Notes under the pieces: generated by a model | Told to the model about the DNA's origin: nothing | Seen by the model: only the letters and a program-made list of their open reading frames with translations | Database searches by the model: none | Part shown: positions 1 to 12,550 of the stretch, one piece after another | How the letters are laid out: the number at the start of each line of letters is the position of its first letter | How positions within the stretch are numbered: the stretch's first letter is position 1 | Source of the DNA: Hydractinia symbiolongicarpus | Taxonomy: Eukaryota > Cnidaria > Hydrozoa > Anthoathecata > Hydractiniidae | Assembly: GCF_029227915.1 (NCBI RefSeq) | Contig: NC_079877.1 | Coordinates: 24,143,851-24,207,850, forward strand | Reading direction: 5' to 3' | DNA: 64,000 nucleotides | Program-made: the position numbers and the translations under genes

Positions 1-2499
1 TTTGAGTAAAAAGTAAGTGTTTACGTTCGAGAGACGTCGCAATTATGTTCACAAAACATTGCATTACACAGTGACGAACGTAGCAATTTATGTATTTGAT
101 ATACGATGCTAAAACTACATAGTCAGTGTTTAGAAAGCCTTTTTGAGTTGCCCTGAACTGTAAAAATACTATTTGTGACCCATAAAGCGGGAAAACATAT
201 GTTTTGGCTAACTAGGTAAATTTTACTTTCAAACGTGCGCTACTTTGCACCCCTGAATTAACTGCATGTACTCCCTTCACAAGTAAAATTTTGAAGATGA
301 CCAGCCTAAAAAAATACTTGTACTACTAGATAGAGAGGATGGAAATGTTGCATTATATATGCCTATATTTGTTAAAGAATTGTTAAAAGATAATCGGAGT
401 ATGGTACCGAGAAAGTACGTGGTGTTTCCTCGCAAAGATAGTTTGTCTTGAAAATATTTTATTACAATTTATTTTACCCTCGAATCTTGTTTTAGTGAGG
501 TTGCAAATAACGTTAAAAAAAGGAACAATAAACCTACTATAATTCAGGTTACAGAAACAGGAACAACGGGTCACGAAAGGAAGTGATGGAGTTAACATTG
601 TAATACGTCAAAGATAAGTGGCACTAATTAAATCTTTAAAACACTGAAACAAGCACGGTATCGTATGTGATATACATTACAACCTCAACAGGTAAAGATT
701 TGACTCTCATTATCTTCTTATCGGACGCTTCTGTGTTCTTAACCCCCCTTTACTTCTGCTTCCCATTTTAAACGAAAAATGACACATTTTGATCAGACTA
801 AGATTTAGCCTATTTTGATTGAACCGTTTAACAAATTCCCTTAGAGCATGCCCGCCAAAAAACAAAGAAGGATATTTTTATACTAGAAACAACTTTTGAA
901 TGGCAACCACAACAACAAAAACTAACAGTCTAAAACTTTATTTGAATGTTGCCCCCAAGAATTACCTGCAAAAAATTCACATTCCCTGTCACCAATGAAA
1001 TTACTTTAATCTTTCCCATAATTCCAGGCCAACGATGTTTCCACATATCTGAGGAGCCTCTAACAAACAACAATTTTTCCTATGAAAGAGACCTCTTAAC
1101 ATCTTTGAGCGATTATATAATTAAACTTTGCTAACCTTTGACTCCAGAAATTTAGGAAGAATGTTCGGACAGGATATCGGATATTTTTGCCAAATATTAT
1201 CTGATTCCTTATTGTTTAGCGTTAATGAAAATTCAGTACAAAATCAAAAGTTCTTTTTATCAATATATAACCAATTAAACTTTGACTTCACATTTGAAAG
1301 CAAAAATTACGGTGTGCACAATTTTAATATTCAACCACGGAATAAGATTAAAGATATACTTAACCAAAAACTTACTTAGCTACTTACTATCTATATGAGA
1401 CAATTTGTTTATATAAAGTATTAAACACAGCACGTAGCAGTATAAATTTAACACTAAACATGTTTATAGTAGATTCTCACAAAATGTTTAGTTTTTTCTG
1501 CACTTTAATTGTTAAAAAGCCATGTTCTTCTGACTCTGGTTAAAAAAGATAATTGTCATACTCCATTGTAAATGTAATTACGTGAGCAACGTAAACGATA
1601 CCAATTATATGGGGTCTAGCTTGAAAGTTTTTTTGCCAAACGTTTAGACTGATTGCAATCATGGCTGTCTTGGTTTTTCAACAAACATGAAAGAAAGTTG
1701 AACGTGGTCTAAACGTCACTATGTTCTTTATCTGAGGATTTTAGTTTTTTCACTCTTCTTTTCCACTACGGCATCCACATTTTCAGTTCCATTTTTCAGT
1801 AAATGTGATATTATTCCAAATAAAATTAATTACCCGTAAAAGAGTAATGACTTGTTTATTTGTGTTTTCTCTTTGCTTCTTTGCTTCGCATTTGAAAATA
1901 TCCCTTTTTAAAGTCACTCATGTCTCCTTCTCCCGTTTTGTATATGGTTTCTTTTTATCAAGTTGTTTAGGTAAAAAGGGTCTAAGTGACAGATTAGAAG
2001 GATAACATAGATGAATACCACGCGAGAAAGTTTAACAGCCTTGTTCACAAAAGAATTTAAGCGTCAAAGTGATTTGTTTAAAGCATGGCTCACATGTGCA
2101 ACATTGCAAACCAAATGATGCTGTTATTATATTTTTAGAAAAGACAATCTTCTGCGATATAGTTTTTTTTTAGGGGAACCGCCTTAACAAAACCTCTAAC
2201 TTTTTAATGTTAAGAATATCAAGAAATTCACACAATGCTTTTTAGCCTTTTTCAAATCAATCTCTAAAGATACACGACGTTTCAATGTTACAGCTGTTGT
2301 ATAGACGTTAAACTAAGGTTTTCCGTTTACTGTGTTTGTACACTGAACTCGTGTAAAAGTTGTGAATAGCTTTTTTGAGAGACTGTGAAAAATTGTGTTA
2401 AGCATATAGTCTCTGTTACTAGTACGTTTGCGCAAACAAAAATCCAAAATATGCTGACTATGTTTGACATTATGTTTACATGCTCCAGTTTTACCCGTT

Positions 2500-2690
2500 T
2501 GCACCTAAGTTTTCGGGATGGCAAAAATGTGTCCTTAAAATTTAATATTATTATCTATATTACAATTCCCGTATTTGTCTGCCCCCCGTCCGTCCGTCTG
2601 TCTGTCACACAAAATGGTAGCTTAGCTGCGACGGGCGAACCCGTAGATTTTTCCACGGGCTAACGACTAGTTCCAAATATTTATACAGGA
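2500..2690. mobile_element. (GTCY)n plus hairpin dispersed element, arm A-specific
   Basis: A GTCC/GTCT tetranucleotide run at about 2588-2606 is followed by a short unique spacer, a stem-loop (CCCGTAGA...TCCACGGG, 2640-2659) and an ACTAGT-containing edge at about 2665-2671. The same order, inverted, recurs at 57401-57688. Arm B lacks it: its sequence runs straight from the counterpart of 2500 to that of about 2810, so this piece probably arrived after the duplication. A tetranucleotide GTCY tract beside a conserved core resembles non-autonomous Helitron-like (mini-me/HINE) elements, which is inference. Confidence 0.5.
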
Positions 2691-2839
2691 TATAGCCACT
2701 GTCAGAAACACTGTTATCAATGTGGATCCTGTGTCCTGAATGTATACATAAGGTATACATTGGTAATGCCTACCTAATTTTTACTCACATGGCATGGAGT
2801 GACCCATAGCTGTGGTAAAGACAATTGATAAACATGCCG

Positions 2840-2910
2840 CGCTGCAGACCAAACCACGGACCTTATGATTACGAACCTAAAGCCGTAACCATAAGCCCAC
2901 GCGCCAAAAA
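2840..2910 (-). repeat. tRNA-derived SINE-like fragment (arm A)
   Basis: Read on the minus strand, an A-box-like region rich in GGCTTATGG lies upstream of a B-box-like GGTTTGGTC, with a conserved ATAAGG stretch between. The orthologous position in arm B (15098-15166) carries the better preserved version with GGTTCGGTCC. It is degenerate and has no clean cloverleaf, so I call a SINE head rather than a functional tRNA. Confidence 0.4.
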
Positions 2911-3697
2911 ATACTTAGTTCTTTTAATTTCCCTAGATCTTCTAAAGTAAAAGTTTAATAGCAGTTTGGGGAAATTTAGGAGATTTTTTTTCTTAGAAAA
3001 TGGTTATTTCGAAGTCACAATAATTTTTACCGATCTTATCATATGGACAGTGACACTATAAAGACATAAATCTTTGTCAAGAAAAAGCTTTTAATATTTT
3101 CCCTCCGACCAACTAATCTTACAAGCCGGATTGCTTAAGTCCAGCCAACAGAAGTTTAATTGACCATAAGTTAATAAAGAAACATTGTCATCTTTGTTCT
3201 GCGGTTTTATTTACGTCAGAAACTACTAATCTGACTTCACCTACCCAGATAGAATAGTTAAATGGTATGGCGTCTGAAAATTTGTTTTCGAATCAACGTA
3301 ATGAATTATGTAAATTCTATAAAAATGAAAAAATACAACTGATATTCTTGATCCCTCTTTATTACTTATCGTTTATTTTTATATATCTATTGTTTTTTCC
3401 AAATAAGTCAACTGATACCTAGTTCTCTTGTTACCAAATCAAAATCGTCTGAAAGAAATTCCAATTATTTTTTTTTATGTTCTTCTTTTCCATGCAAATT
3501 CCTTTTTTTATTACCATGGTTCCATTAATCAACACTTCTCCACAAATTCTTTGATTTATAACGACGAAGGAGGAAAAAGGTTACATTGTTTGAACATGTA
3601 GGAAGGAGGAAAAGTGTTAGAAACTAGGAACCTAATGCGTTATACAAGGAACAACTCCGTAAATCACGATACTTGAAATTAATCAATTTTCCTTTTA

Positions 3698-3725
3698 TGA
3701 CGTCATTCATAAAAAGCTAAAAAAC
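3698..3725 (+). promoter_or_regulatory. Degenerate promoter of oxygenase copy 1 (CRE + decayed TATA)
   Basis: A perfect TGACGTCA (3698-3705) is followed after 12 bp by TAAAAAAC (3718-3725). In copies 2 and 3 the same position holds TATAAAAC at the same 12-bp spacing. The CRE survives but the TATA-like box is altered. About 90 bp further on, the splice-donor-like GTAAGT of copy 3 reads ATAAGT here (3812-3817). Function is inferred from conservation of position and spacing. Confidence 0.5.
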
Positions 3726-3960
3726 TTGGCTAACTTCAGAAATCAAAATTAAAACCAGGACTTACCTTGTAGAAAAGATAATACGTAATATCGACTTCTA
3801 TTATAAACTATATAAGTCTTTGTCGTGGATATATGCAAACGAAAATTCTATATGCATTTAAGAATTAATAGGATCTTAAGGAAATGTATGTATACATATA
3901 AATAAAATTGTTTCTAATTGGGTTTATTATACTTATATATTTATGATTTCTTTTAGAATT

Positions 3961-5116
3961 ATGGTGTGAAACGATATCTTTCCCATCCTAGATGTTTTAT
4001 GTCTGTCAGATAATTACACAGCAGCCACTGATTGGGAAGGTGCAAAACTTCAGCATGATCTACAAGTAAGCAATCTTGTTGAAAAATTATCAAATGGTTT
4101 TAGTGACTGGGGATTTCTTTACGTGAAAGGACATGGTATACCACAAAATCTCATTGATGGCGCATTTAAAATGTCAGAAAAGCTTTTTAGACAGAAAAAG
4201 GGGGCAAAGATGAACCACAGAAGAGGATCTGGAATAAGTGAAGGATATGTTCCCATCAAGGGTGAAGTGTTTGATGAACTGAAACCTGAAGATATAAAGG
4301 AAGCTTTTGACTTTTTGCCTAATTCTGATGTCAGTAAGAAGTTATCACAGGAAATGCCAGAAGTTGTTACTGAATTGAGTGGGTTATTTGAACATTGTTC
4401 AACATTGCTATACAAATTACTGAGGTTGCTTGCAGTTGCTCTTGGTATAGACACAGAGACTTTTGTGAATCTACATACAAATGTTGGTAATCGCAGTTTA
4501 AATGGAACGTCACTGCGAACATTGTTTTATCCACATATCAATCGACCAACAGGAGAGGATCAAAGACGTTGCGATGAGCATACAGACTACGGTACAATAA
4601 CTTTCCTTTTCAAGACAATGTCGGTGGCTTAGGGGTATGTTAATGCTTTTGTTGCCATACAAATTGTACGAAAATTTGATTGTTTGGACACAGAGGTAAT
4701 ACGTAATTTGACTAAATGATTGTATTGGTTCAACGTGGGAACATAGCCTTTTGTTTCTTTTATAACCTAAGAAAATATTCTTTTAATTCAAAGTTGCCAA
4801 TATAATATTTTAGGTTTTGTCTCCGTCTGGAGAATTTGTAAAGGCTGTTCCAATTCCTGGCACCATCGTTATCAATGCAGCCGATCTCTTGCATACATGG
4901 AACAATGGGAAATTCTGCGCAACCATTCACAGAGGACATATACCAACTGATTCCATGCGATTGTCAATGCCACGTCAATCAATTGCGTTCTTTGCTCATC
5001 CAAATTATGATGTCACTATTAATTATCAGGACGAGAATGGAAAAGCAAAGACGAGAAATGCGTATGAACATTTGAAAACAAGATTCGATTCCACCATTTT
5101 TACTGACAATGTTTAA
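3961..5116 (+). pseudogene. Isopenicillin N synthase-like 2OG-Fe(II) oxygenase, copy 1 (pseudogene)
   Basis: This copy is collinear with copy 3, with exon 1 at 3961-4634 and exon 2 at 4814-5116 separated by a GT-AG intron. Three lesions are visible. Codon 3 is TGA (3967-3969) where the intact copies have AGA or AAG. One T is missing from the run at about 4607-4610, which shifts the frame just after the HTD iron-binding motif and leads to a stop at 4630-4632. Upstream, the TATA-like box and the putative 5' UTR donor are also damaged. Exon 2 is still open and keeps the second iron ligand (His in a TIHR context) and the RQS 2-oxoglutarate motif. A downstream ATG could open a truncated frame from 4123, but it ends at the frameshift. 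The otherwise well-preserved exons suggest recent decay or gene conversion. Confidence 0.88.
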
Positions 5117-5160
5117 AATTACTTATAAGTAAATATGTAAATATTTACTTATAAGTAATT
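5117..5160. repeat. Perfect 20-bp inverted repeat right after the copy 1 stop
   Basis: Arms at 5117-5136 and 5141-5160 are exact reverse complements around a GTAA spacer and begin at the base after the stop codon of copy 1 exon 2. The matching position after copy 3 (19016 onward) keeps most of the left arm but not the right. It is an AT-rich cruciform-capable sequence and may be only a local foldback. Confidence 0.8.
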
Positions 5161-6840
5161 TGTTATCTGTGAATATTAAGATGTATCTACATTTTTATTA
5201 TTATTATTATAACAATTATTTACACAGGATAATTAATTAACTAAGCATTAAATTTTTTGTCACGTGTATAATATTTGAAATTAAGTATTTAACATGGTAG
5301 CCTGGTTTGATGTTAATTCCGTAATCTTCTTTCCTGTCACCTGTTTGGTAAATTAAAGATTGTTTTACTCCATGTCGTAAACGCTAGTAGAGAGCCTCTT
5401 AAAATGTGAAGTCAGGTAAACCTAACCTTCTTTCTGAAATTTTGGATCCTAAGTTTGGCTTTAGCAAGATTTACAACAAAAATATGACACAAAGATGTTA
5501 AAATGTCTGCATCGTGAGTAAAATGCTTGTTTGGTTAAGATGAAAGAGCATTGGGCTCTGAATAACCGAAAATGTTTAAGAAATCCCCGGAGAAACACTG
5601 GTGCCATGATTATTTAATAAAAAATTCTTGATATTTTGTTGTTGTTTACGATTTGAACTATAAGAGGACCTATGCAAAATATAGATCTCTGCTGCTGTTT
5701 CCCTTAATTTCGAAATTTTCCATAATTAAATTTGCAAGAAATAATAAACAGGTCTACAATAATTGATTACATGTTAGACAGCAAGCACAATTATGAAGGA
5801 CATTTCTTGGGAATGTGGTACAAACAGGTGAGAATCTTGGCTAACAGTTAACAAAATCTTTTTATTGGTGATTCGTGTCACTTTACGACGTCGGGGAAGG
5901 AAACATTCAAAATAAAGTCGCAAATTATTGTTCGTTGTTGTGGTTACAAAAGGTCGTTTTTTTTTCAGCGAAAAAGATCCCGGCCTATGGTTTTGCTGGC
6001 CTTGCTTTCAGGAGATTTTGTTACCTACTTTTTAATCTCGGTAATTGTGTTAAACATTTTTTTAGAAGAAAGGTGATACTTCATATAATTAAGCAAGATT
6101 AAAAAAGTTGAATCAATTTTACAGTATTATTTTTCTTTTAAAATGCAAAAATTGGTGGGCAGACAAAATCAAAAGGGATTACGGCATAAAAAATGCAGAA
6201 TTGTCCAAGAAAGGAAATAATCAAATTCTTCCTGCTGCTTTCGCAATGGAATTCAGTGGATTTTAAATTCAATTAGTATTCAATTATCTTTGATGTTATT
6301 CGATATTTTTATTACTTGCTTTCATGACACAACGTTTCTGTTTGCGTGCTCAGGTTACTTACGGTGCGATCCCATAAAGTTCGTGTAAAAAATTATGACA
6401 TCGTGATGGAAACCTTAGGTGCTGCTATGCTTACGTTTAGTGTGTTAACAAAGTTTCAAGACAAACAAAAATGTGTTTGCTTTGCGTCAATTCGAGTTCC
6501 GTTATGAACACGATACAAATGTTTAAAGTCGGTCATTTTTGTGGCATGACGCAAATAAAGAACACTTTTTGGCGAAACCGACATAATTTTTTTCGACAAT
6601 TTTAATGAAAAACAAACATATCTTTGTCTGCACTGTTACTATATTGTTATTTAAGCAAAGGTCTATTTTTTTTAAATAAGAATACAACTTTTAGTTTACT
6701 CCAAATCGTTAATAGCAACAAAATGTCACGACTTTATTATCAAAACATTTATACCATCAGTAGGCCAGGAAGTGCTTTTAACCTTCCCGGTTATTCTGGC
6801 GCCAATTCTTTTTCTACATAACTGAAGAGTCTTTACCGAA

Positions 6841-8970
6841 TAAGTATTTTTCTCAGAAGGTAGACCTTTTGACATTTCTGACTGATTTTATTACATAAAT
6901 CCTGATAAAGCTGATCTTTAGCTCCACACGTTTGGGTAGCATGATAATTAAGTCAAGTGTTACTTGACTCCTCATTAATTATGTTTGACGTAAACAAAAC
7001 TGCAGTGCTTAACCAACAACAAAACTGCAGTGCTAAACTTTTCATGTGTAAAGAAAAATTATGGTTCGCATATTTTACATATTCAATCGCGGAAGTAGGC
7101 TGTTAAAAGCAGCGACAACTAAGTATGTAGCGATTCATAGTTTTCTCTTAAAAATTTATTTATTTTACGAATAAAACTAATGATGCTGCGGATCAATTTA
7201 GATCTCCAACAGACAACAGAAGCAAATTAAATGAAATACAATTTGTAACTGCAATCATGTTATCTTTTCGCGGGCCGGTGCGTTAATTGTTTCACATTGC
7301 GGACATCGCAGAAACTGCACCCAGCGAATTTTTAAAACTCCTCACCTACCCCACACTATTGGCAAAACAAAACACTCGCAGCTTTTCAGCTGTGAAGCAC
7401 TCAACAGGAAATGTTGTTTTGCGAAAAATTGCTATTTTTAAAACATTTATAAACGGGCTTGTAAATCGAAACCCTTAAAGTTTTAAATTTTCCATATTCA
7501 AGATTTTGCGAATCAAAAACATTTTCCTACACTACCTTTACTTTAAACTACAAAAAATACTTTTAAGAACTTTTTTTACTTTAACTAAATCTTTAAATAG
7601 GAAACAGCCAGAAATATTACTAGAAAAGAGGTTACTAAATTGTCATCTAAATTAAATCAGTATATGGTACTAACCATGTTTATTAGAGATGTTAACAAAA
7701 ACTCTTTATGGTTGTTTTCTTATGGCTCTGTCAAAGAAAGAGTATATGTTATCGTTCCGTTACGATTGCATTTCCTTGATCGACGTAAACGAATCCAATT
7801 ACTTAGTGTCCTGTTTGAAGATTTTTTGCCAAATATTATGACTGATTGCAATCTTGTTTTTTATACCCTTTCGTACCCTTGATTTTCTGATCATACCCTT
7901 TTATCATGTATATATAAAAACCAATTACTGACATTTAAATAATGAAACAAAGTGAATTTTTCGGCAAAGAGATTTCTTCAAAACCCGTGTGCATATTAAA
8001 AACTTTGAGAGATCAAGTTACCTAGGGTTTTCCTTACATAATTCAAAGTATTGTTCCGCTCTGGGATCGATTCCAGAAAAAAATAACTGTTTAAGTAGGA
8101 TATTAATTTTTTGACAAACGTGTATCTAGAACCATTTTTAATCCAACTTCTCATGTAGACATAGAATCAGTAGTCTTCTAATTACAGCTTTCGGTGAATT
8201 CGTTGTACAAGAATGTTCGTTGCTAAAATCAAGATTGTATTCCCTGAATATAATTATCAACGAATCGTTAAATTTGCCGCCATAGTTTGCGCAAGATCGT
8301 GTTACTTTTTATGCCACTGTCCGCTTTATGGGGGATCACTTGGATGGTACCAATGTAAACATTCCTAAGGCCTTAGCAACTAGAACAAGCAGAGGGGAAA
8401 TTGTTTTCAGAGATAGTAAAAATGAAATAAAAAAGTACAGTAATCTTTTTCTATAATTACTACAATCTACAATGAGATTATAAAATACATAAATGCATCG
8501 ATTTTTAATTTAAGCAGTTAGCTTTGCAAATATTTTGGTTGTTGTGCGAGATACCCTTAGGTAGACACTACATTACTATCAATATGATATTTGTTTTCCC
8601 TGATTGTAATTCCCTGTACAATACATTGAGCCAGTAAACAAAAAAAATCTATCCAGACGAAAATAAACCAGTTAATACTTTCATATGGAAGAAAATCTAG
8701 GTCATTCATATTATAGCGTTGCTTTGTTTTTATGAAACAAGCGATGGTTCTTGTAATTACTTCTTAATGTTTAAAACATCTTAAGATACTTCGAAAAGAT
8801 AAAAATATTACAATTCGAAATTCAGTAATTTTTTAAGGAGCTCTTAGTATATGCAAAATACAAAATATTTTATATATTTCTCTCCTCTGGGCCAATATTC
8901 TTCAACGTAATCTTCGTGTTAACAATAATAAGTATATACAAGCTTATTTATACATACACCTTAATTTACT
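6841..8970. other. Intergenic, no supported gene
   Basis: AT-rich sequence lies between arm A and the 3' end of copy 2. Open frames at 7287-7478 and 7640-7882 lack recognisable domains. The stretch around 7265-7350 resembles 31790-31870 (shared GCGGACAT, GAAACTGC and a nearby CACCTACCCCACAC-like string), so it is a degraded dispersed repeat. Around 7790-7860, a block containing TGTCCTGTTTGAAG and TTTTTGCCAAATATT belongs to a short motif family also seen near 1160-1200, 11400, 13610 and 20520. Confidence 0.5.
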
Positions 8971-10107
8971 TCACACATTGTCGGTAATAATGGTGGAATC
9001 GAATCTTGTTTTCAAATGTTTATACGCATTTTTCGTCTTCGCTTTTCCATTCTCGTCCTGATAATTAATAGTGACATCATAATTAGGGTGAGCAAAGAAC
9101 GCAATCGACTGGCGTGGCATTGACAATCGCATTGGATCTGTTGGTATTTGTACTCTGTGGATAGTGGCGCAGAATTTTCCATTGCTCCATGTATGCAAGA
9201 GATCAGCTGCATTAATAACGATGGCACCAGGAATCGGAACAGCCTTTACAAATTCCCCAGATGGAGACAAAACCTGAAACAACATACATATGTATTAATT
9301 TTTTTAAAGAATTGTTTCCCTGGGTTTTGAAAACAAAAAGCAATGATTACAGCAAATTCGCCAAAAACACAACTATAAAAATTAAAAACGCATATTACAA
9401 TTTATGAAATGTAGCAAGCAATATTGACATACCTCTAAACCACCAATATTATCTTGAAAAAGTAAAGTTAATGTTCCATAATCTGTATGCTCACTGCAAC
9501 GACTTTGATTTACCTCTGTCGATCCATTGATTTGAGGATAAAACAATGTTCGCAGTGAAGTTCCATTTAAACTGCGATTACCAACATTTGTATGTAGATT
9601 CACAAAAGTCTCTGTGTCTATTCCAAGTGCAACTGCAAGCAACCTCAGTAATTTGTATAGCAATGTTGAACAATGTTCAAATAACTCGCTCAATTCAGTA
9701 ACAACTTCTGGCATTACCCTTGACAACTTCTTAGTGACATCAGAATTAGGCAAAAAGTCAAAAGCTTCCTTTATATCTTCCGGTTTCATTTCGTCAAACA
9801 CTTCACCTTTTATGGGAACATATCCTTCACTTATTCCAGGACCTCTTTGATAACTCATCTTTGTCTCCTTCTCCTGTTTAAAAAACTTTTCTGACATTTT
9901 AAATGCACTATCAATGAGATTTTGTGGTATACCATGCCCTTTCACGTAGAGAAATCCCCAGGTACTAAAACCATTTGATAACTCTTCAACAAGATTCTTC
10001 ACTTGTACATCATGCTGAAGCTTTGCACCTTCCCAATCACTGGCTGCAGTGTAATTATCTGTGAGACATGAAACATCTAGGATGGGAAAGATATCGTTCT
10101 TTACCAT
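8971..10107 (-). CDS. Isopenicillin N synthase-like 2OG-Fe(II) oxygenase, copy 2
   Basis: Two coding exons, 10107-9433 (225 codons) and 9273-8971 (100 codons plus TGA), joined in phase by a GT-AG intron, give 325 residues, a normal length for the IPNS/ACC-oxidase-like family. The N-terminal DIOX_N-type region (FPILDV..., then GFLYVKGHGIP) is followed by the double-stranded beta-helix core with HTD (His207, Asp209), the distal iron ligand His264 and the co-substrate motif RQS (Arg279, Ser281). The enzyme should couple decarboxylation of 2-oxoglutarate to oxidation of a small molecule in the cytosol; no signal peptide is visible and the substrate is unknown. The start is the ATG beginning MVKND, three bases after a splice-acceptor-like AAAG, so an in-frame ATG 30 bases further upstream is probably intronic. 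It is inverted relative to copies 1 and 3. Confidence 0.93.
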
Positions 10108-10496
10108 GATCTTTAAAAAAACATTGTAGTTTAACAAAAACTCTACTTTGAACTTTAATGTAGACTGTTTTTAAGAGAATTTTACTAAGTGTGTTTCAAG
10201 CTATTTGATTTCAACATTTTATAAAGCAACGAAAACCATAACGGCAAGTCTCAATAAATGGCAAGAACACCAACAGTATTTGGGTCAAAACACTATTTCC
10301 CTTTTAGTTCTTCGATTTTATTTTGTTTTTAACAGGTAATACATGTAATAAAACACTTTAAAAATGAAATTTGAAATTAGGAAAGCTCATTAAACTGTCA
10401 TATTAAATAATTCTTTCGAAGGTTTATAGTTAAGGAATAACAACTCTTATCTCCTTATTTTCTAACTTCGTGCTAGCATTTAATTTCTTAATTCAT

Positions 10497-10624
10497 ACTT
10501 ACACAGTAACTTTAAAGGAACCCTTGTATTTTTTCTTCACCACTGACTTCGACAAACAAAATATTGCTTTTGGTTTTAACTCATGCAGCAAGGAACGTTT
10601 TATAGATTCTGACCAATGACGTCA
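10497..10624 (-). promoter_or_regulatory. Promoter and 5' UTR donor of oxygenase copy 2
   Basis: On the minus strand, TGACGTCA (10624-10617), 12 bp, then TATAAAAC (10604-10597) match the arrangement upstream of copy 3. A consensus splice donor GTAAGTATG begins at 10502 and would pair with the acceptor just before the start codon at about 10111, giving a short non-coding first exon of roughly 10570-10503. Transcription start and UTR splicing are inferred. Confidence 0.6.
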
Positions 10625-10629
10625 TGAAA

Positions 10630-12550
10630 GAAAAACTGGTGGATATGAAATTAGAATCAATGCTTGTGTTAAAATGATGAGATTAACATTTTTTACAGGA
10701 TGTGGTTTTGTTCTTTGTGTAACCCGCTAGTTTCTAGGTATTGCGGTTTCTTTCACATTCCCAAAATTAACATTTTTGCTGTTACAGAGTTTTGTTACAG
10801 TTTTGCTGGTTTTGTCACAAAACTGGCAAGTCCTTAGCAAAGCAGGTTTTTTAGGAATTACGTGGAATAAACTAACTGAATCCACTAATTTGGATGGAAT
10901 GTTTGGACAGGATAACCAGTAATTTGCTTTAAGAATAACTGGCTTCATGTTAGTGTTATTTGATGTAAAAACAACGGTGCAAAGTTGAATTTGTTTAATC
11001 AAAAAATACGGAAAATAAATTTAGAATCAATATTTGTGAGTAAAATATGTGTCTGCGTTTGCAAAACGTTACAATGTCGTAACATTGCTGCAAACCACAT
11101 GATAATAAGAAAATTCAGATCTGCGAAACAGGTAACTAGGAAAAAAATTACGGAAATGGCATCAAATTAGACTGCTATATATTAAATATGATTGCGTAAA
11201 TATGCCACACATGGTTGATACAAGAAACAAAAGGGTAAGTATTTATAATAAAGCAGGTTCCCGGAAATATATTTATTTGAATCTGTTTATTGATTTTCCA
11301 CAAATTCAGTGTTAAATGACTCTATGGAGGAAATGAATGTTCCATTGTCTTTCTTGATATGATTACATATACGTGACTCTCGTAAGCAAATCCAATTACC
11401 TGGTCTCCTGTTCAAATGTTTGTGCCAAACTTCTGATGCTTGAACCTTGTCTTTTAGATGTTATCAAGCGTGCATTTGGTTAATGACAAAAAGAACGGGT
11501 CAAACGTCAGAACTTTCTCATTATGTTTAAAATTCACAATGCACAATGCCTTTTTCAACTTTATTTAGAGGTAGGCGAGACTTTCCACTTTTGTGAAACA
11601 TCCTAACGTACTTAATGCTTATCAAAGCTTATACTCCTGCGCACGTCTATTTGCGAAACACCTATGTGTCAGCATAACTCCAACAATTAAAAACCAACAT
11701 GAAAGGAAATTAAATTCTATATACAATAATTTCTGATTTCGTCAACGTGGCGATAGCACATGGCCATTAGTTGCGCCGACAGATTATCGACTTAAAGTTA
11801 TGGATATTTCAGGGTTTTGTGAGGACGCGGTTGTGCTTTGGAGTGCAAAGGTGAAAAGGAAAGATAAAATCTATGATCTATGATTTATACAAGTTATAGA
11901 TATTTTTAATGAGCAAGTATATAAAGTCAATAAGAACCGATCTTGTTTACAGTACTCTAAAAAAATGAACGAAAAGACAAAAATTTAAAAATGCAAATTA
12001 TTTTTTGTCCATATTTTTTTCGGAGATTTATAACTTGGCAAGTTTACCAGGCGACAAAACAAATATGACGATCTTCTGCCGTGTCTATTATCATACGAAA
12101 TAAATTCAAATATATATATTTTTTGATTAGCATTAGCAAGGGTATCAGCACTGTTTCAATATGTTCAAATAATTTTACGGATAATATTAATTTCACCCAT
12201 ATACACGGTTTCATTGTCTTGTTTACTACAGTAAACATGTCTTCATGAGACAAAATAAAGGGAAGTATAAGAAGTCTTATTGAGAAAGTCCTAAAAGTTT
12301 CTTCATAGAAAAATAAATAATTTTTTTAGATATTATTTTAATTTATTTTAAAGTATACGATCAGCTTAGTAATTGTTAGTAGGAGAAGCATCTCTGATAT
12401 TGTATTTCAATATTAATGAAGCCTACACCCTGTGTCATCGTTTTCCTCAAATTCTTTTGTTATTAATTTAATTAAGTGCTTTGCTGAATACTTGTGGCAC
12501 TTAAAAATTACTTTCTGGATGTTGGATAAAAAAACGAATTAAGTTAAAAA
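10630..12550. other. Intergenic, no supported gene
   Basis: Open frames at 10727-11002, 10985-11170 and 12044-12253 resemble nothing I recognise and show no splice context. A TGTTTGGACAGGATAACC-like motif at about 10898-10918 recurs elsewhere in the duplicated region in both orientations, marking old repeat material. The remainder is unannotated AT-rich DNA. Confidence 0.5.

Larger units (their letters stand above)
52..6840 (+). repeat. Segmental duplication, arm A (contains oxygenase copy 1)
   Basis: Long stretches are collinear and clearly similar to arm B (about 12552-23345). Matching blocks include 52-300 with 12552-12810, 940-1400 with 13360-13860, 2290-2490 with 14435-14480 plus 14920-15060, 3030-3130 with 15445-15540, 3160-5120 with 17045-19020, and 5265-6640 with 20705-23320. 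Similarity is broken by arm-specific insertions. Outside the oxygenase exons I see no convincing gene: the open frames at 946-1379, 1805-2005, 2313-2663, 5875-6102 and 6624-6821 are short, unlike known proteins and not preserved in arm B. Matching was by eye, so boundaries are approximate. Confidence 0.85.
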
